Source: Bacteroidota bacterium
Lineage (GTDB): Bacteria > Bacteroidota > Bacteroidia > Chitinophagales > Chitinophagaceae
Assembly: GCA_005883855.1 (NCBI GenBank)
Contig: VBAU01000075.1
Span: 1-7,336, forward strand
Length of the DNA: 7,336 nt
Direction: 5' to 3'
Made by a program: the position numbers and the translations under genes
Notes under the pieces: model-generated
Seen by the model: only the letters and a program-made list of their open reading frames with translations
What the model was told of the DNA's origin: nothing
Database searches by the model: none
Shown: one piece after another, positions 6,204 to 7,336 of the stretch
Layout of the letters: each line of letters starts with the position of its first letter
How positions within the stretch are numbered: position 1 is the first letter of the stretch

Positions 6204-6506
6204 ATGCACAACAATATCATAAATGCCTCGATACAGCTTTTGCCAATTGTCAACGACAAACATCCATACATCTGGGTCGATGAAGCTATTGAAGTGGTGA
6301 GCCGATCGGGAATAAAATATGAAGTTGGTCCCTTTGCTACTGTGCTCGAGGGAAGTTACAATGAGATAATATCGGTTGTGAATGCAGTTAACGAGTACTT
6401 GTATCAACAGAATTGTAGCGAATGGATTCTAAATGTTCAATTGCAAATACGGAGTAAGGCTGACGTCACGGCAAGCGAAAAAATTGAGAAGTACAAAACA
6501 AAATAA
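6204..6506 (+). CDS. Thiamine-binding-like protein of the MTH1187/DUF77 family
   Basis: A small cytosolic protein (100 residues from ATG 6204) resembling the MTH1187/YkoF-type thiamine-binding family: ASIQLLPI near the N-terminus, then VDEAIEVVSRSGIKYEVGPFATVLEGSYNEI, with the family hallmarks of a helix followed by SG-x-KYE-xGP-x-x-T-x-xEG, then a second helix and a final strand (WILNVQLQIR). This gives the ferredoxin-like fold of the family; some members bind thiamine or hydroxymethylpyrimidine-like ligands, but the role here is unknown. An earlier in-frame ATG at 6186 would overlap hemF by 10 bases and add six residues; homologues usually begin just before the first strand, so 6204, eight bases after the hemF stop, is preferred. 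Two stop codons in tandem end it (6504-6509). It sits between hemF and hemB and must be cotranscribed with them. Confidence 0.8.
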   Translation: MHNNIINASIQLLPIVNDKHPYIWVDEAIEVVSRSGIKYEVGPFATVLEGSYNEIISVVNAVNEYLYQQNCSEWILNVQLQIRSKADVTASEKIEKYKTK

Positions 6507-6518
6507 TAAACGCAAACA

Positions 6519-7336
6519 ATGCACTTGCAAAGAAGAAACAGAATTTTAAGGCAATCGCAAACTATTCGCTCCTTGGTTGCCGAAATGCACTTAACGCCAA
6601 ATGACTTTATCGTTCCCTTATTCATAGATGAAGGACAGAATGTAAAAACAGAAATTTCATCTATGCCCGGTTACTTCCGCAACAGTCTTGATTTAACAGT
6701 CAAGGAAGTTACAGAACTATGGAACATGGGGCTAAAGGCCGTTTTGCTTTTCATAAAATGCAAAGACGAACTAAAAGATAACAAAGGGACGGAGGCCTTG
6801 AATCCTGACGGCCTGATGCAAAGAAGTATTAAGGCAATTAAAGATGCGGTCCCGGATATGCTGGTGATGACAGATGTTGCGCTGGATCCTTTTTCTTCTT
6901 TTGGTCATGACGGAATTGTAGAAGGCCAGGAGATTGTAAACGATGCAACAGTTGACGTGTTAGCGCAGATGAGTGTTAGTCATGCGCGGTCAGGTGCCGA
7001 TTTTGTAGCGCCAAGTGATATGATGGATGGACGTATTGGTGCAATCAGGAGAGCTTTGGAGGGAAACGGTTTTACAAAAACGGGCATCATGAGCTACAGC
7101 GCCAAATATGCATCATGTTTTTATGGACCTTTTCGCGATGCATTAGATTCCGCACCCGGTTTTGGCGATAAGAAAACTTACCAGATGGATTATTCCAATC
7201 GTATTGAAGCTGTCAAAGAAACTATTATGGATGTGGAGGAAGGCGCCGACATTGTGATGGTGAAGCCTGCGCTGGCTTATCTTGATATCATTCGTGAAGT
7301 GAAGAATGCAGTGAATGTACCGGTAAGCGCCTACAA
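6519..7336 (+). CDS. hemB: Porphobilinogen synthase (5-aminolevulinate dehydratase), 3' end cut by window edge
   Basis: HemB condenses two 5-aminolevulinates into porphobilinogen. From ATG 6519 the frame is open for 272 codons to the window edge, about 50 residues short of the usual length near 324. Visible motifs are PNDFIVPLFIDEG (27-39), GTEALNPDGLMQRSIKAIK (90-108), TDVALDPFSSFGHDGIV (118-134), APSDMMDGRIGAIR (164-177), MSYSAKYASCFYGPFRDA (191-208) with the Schiff-base Lys196, and GADIVMVKPALAYLDIIREV (242-261) with the second catalytic Lys249. The metal site has Asp119, Asp123 and Asp131 where zinc enzymes such as E. coli HemB have three Cys, as in the Mg-type P. aeruginosa enzyme. It starts 12 bases after the thiamine-binding-like gene, with an A-rich leader. 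Confidence 0.96.
   Translation, partial: MHLQRRNRILRQSQTIRSLVAEMHLTPNDFIVPLFIDEGQNVKTEISSMPGYFRNSLDLTVKEVTELWNMGLKAVLLFIKCKDELKDNKGTEALNPDGLMQRSIKAIKDAVPDMLVMTDVALDPFSSFGHDGIVEGQEIVNDATVDVLAQMSVSHARSGADFVAPSDMMDGRIGAIRRALEGNGFTKTGIMSYSAKYASCFYGPFRDALDSAPGFGDKKTYQMDYSNRIEAVKETIMDVEEGADIVMVKPALAYLDIIREVKNAVNVPVSAY

Noticed and set aside
6437..6625. Minus-strand 62-residue frame rich in Cys and hydrophobic residues, spanning the junction before hemB.
   Set aside because: It overlaps the end of the thiamine-binding-like gene and the start of hemB on the other strand; its hydrophobicity is explained by the complement of A-rich sequence.

Overview
This window is a haem (tetrapyrrole) biosynthesis gene cluster, most likely from a member of the Bacteroidota (Cytophagales/Chitinophagales-like). 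That assignment rests on three observations: the hemACDEF-x-hemB order with a divergent hemH; the lack of Shine-Dalgarno sites before the genes, which instead have A-rich leaders; and TAnnTTTG boxes, the -7 element used by the Bacteroidota sigma factor, in the divergent intergenic region. The exact genus cannot be read from the sequence.

Layout. Positions 1-971 (minus strand) hold hemH, ferrochelatase. It is interrupted by an in-frame TAG at 492-494, and about 15-18 residues that the family normally has at that point are missing. Positions 972-1253 are the divergent hemH/hemA control region, with three -7-like boxes and an 11-bp-period direct repeat. From 1254 the plus strand carries a tightly packed operon: hemA (glutamyl-tRNA reductase), hemC (hydroxymethylbilane synthase), hemD (uroporphyrinogen-III synthase, overlapping hemC by 14 nt), hemE (uroporphyrinogen decarboxylase), hemF (oxygen-dependent coproporphyrinogen oxidase), a small MTH1187/DUF77-type thiamine-binding-like protein, and hemB (porphobilinogen synthase), which runs off the right edge.

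How the genes work together. HemA makes glutamate-1-semialdehyde from glutamyl-tRNA. HemL, not in the window, would convert it to 5-aminolevulinate. HemB then makes porphobilinogen, HemC and HemD make uroporphyrinogen III, HemE makes coproporphyrinogen III, and HemF makes protoporphyrinogen IX using O2. A protoporphyrinogen oxidase (HemG/HemY/HemJ), also not in the window, and HemH complete protohaem. HemF points to haem synthesis under oxic conditions. Every complete enzyme gene keeps its expected catalytic residues.

This is mainly a housekeeping locus; I see no mobile element, CRISPR array, RNA gene or obvious new system. The points worth a second look are the broken hemH, the thiamine-binding-like gene inside the haem operon, the repeats in the hemA control region, and small structural oddities at the hemD/hemE and hemE/hemF junctions.
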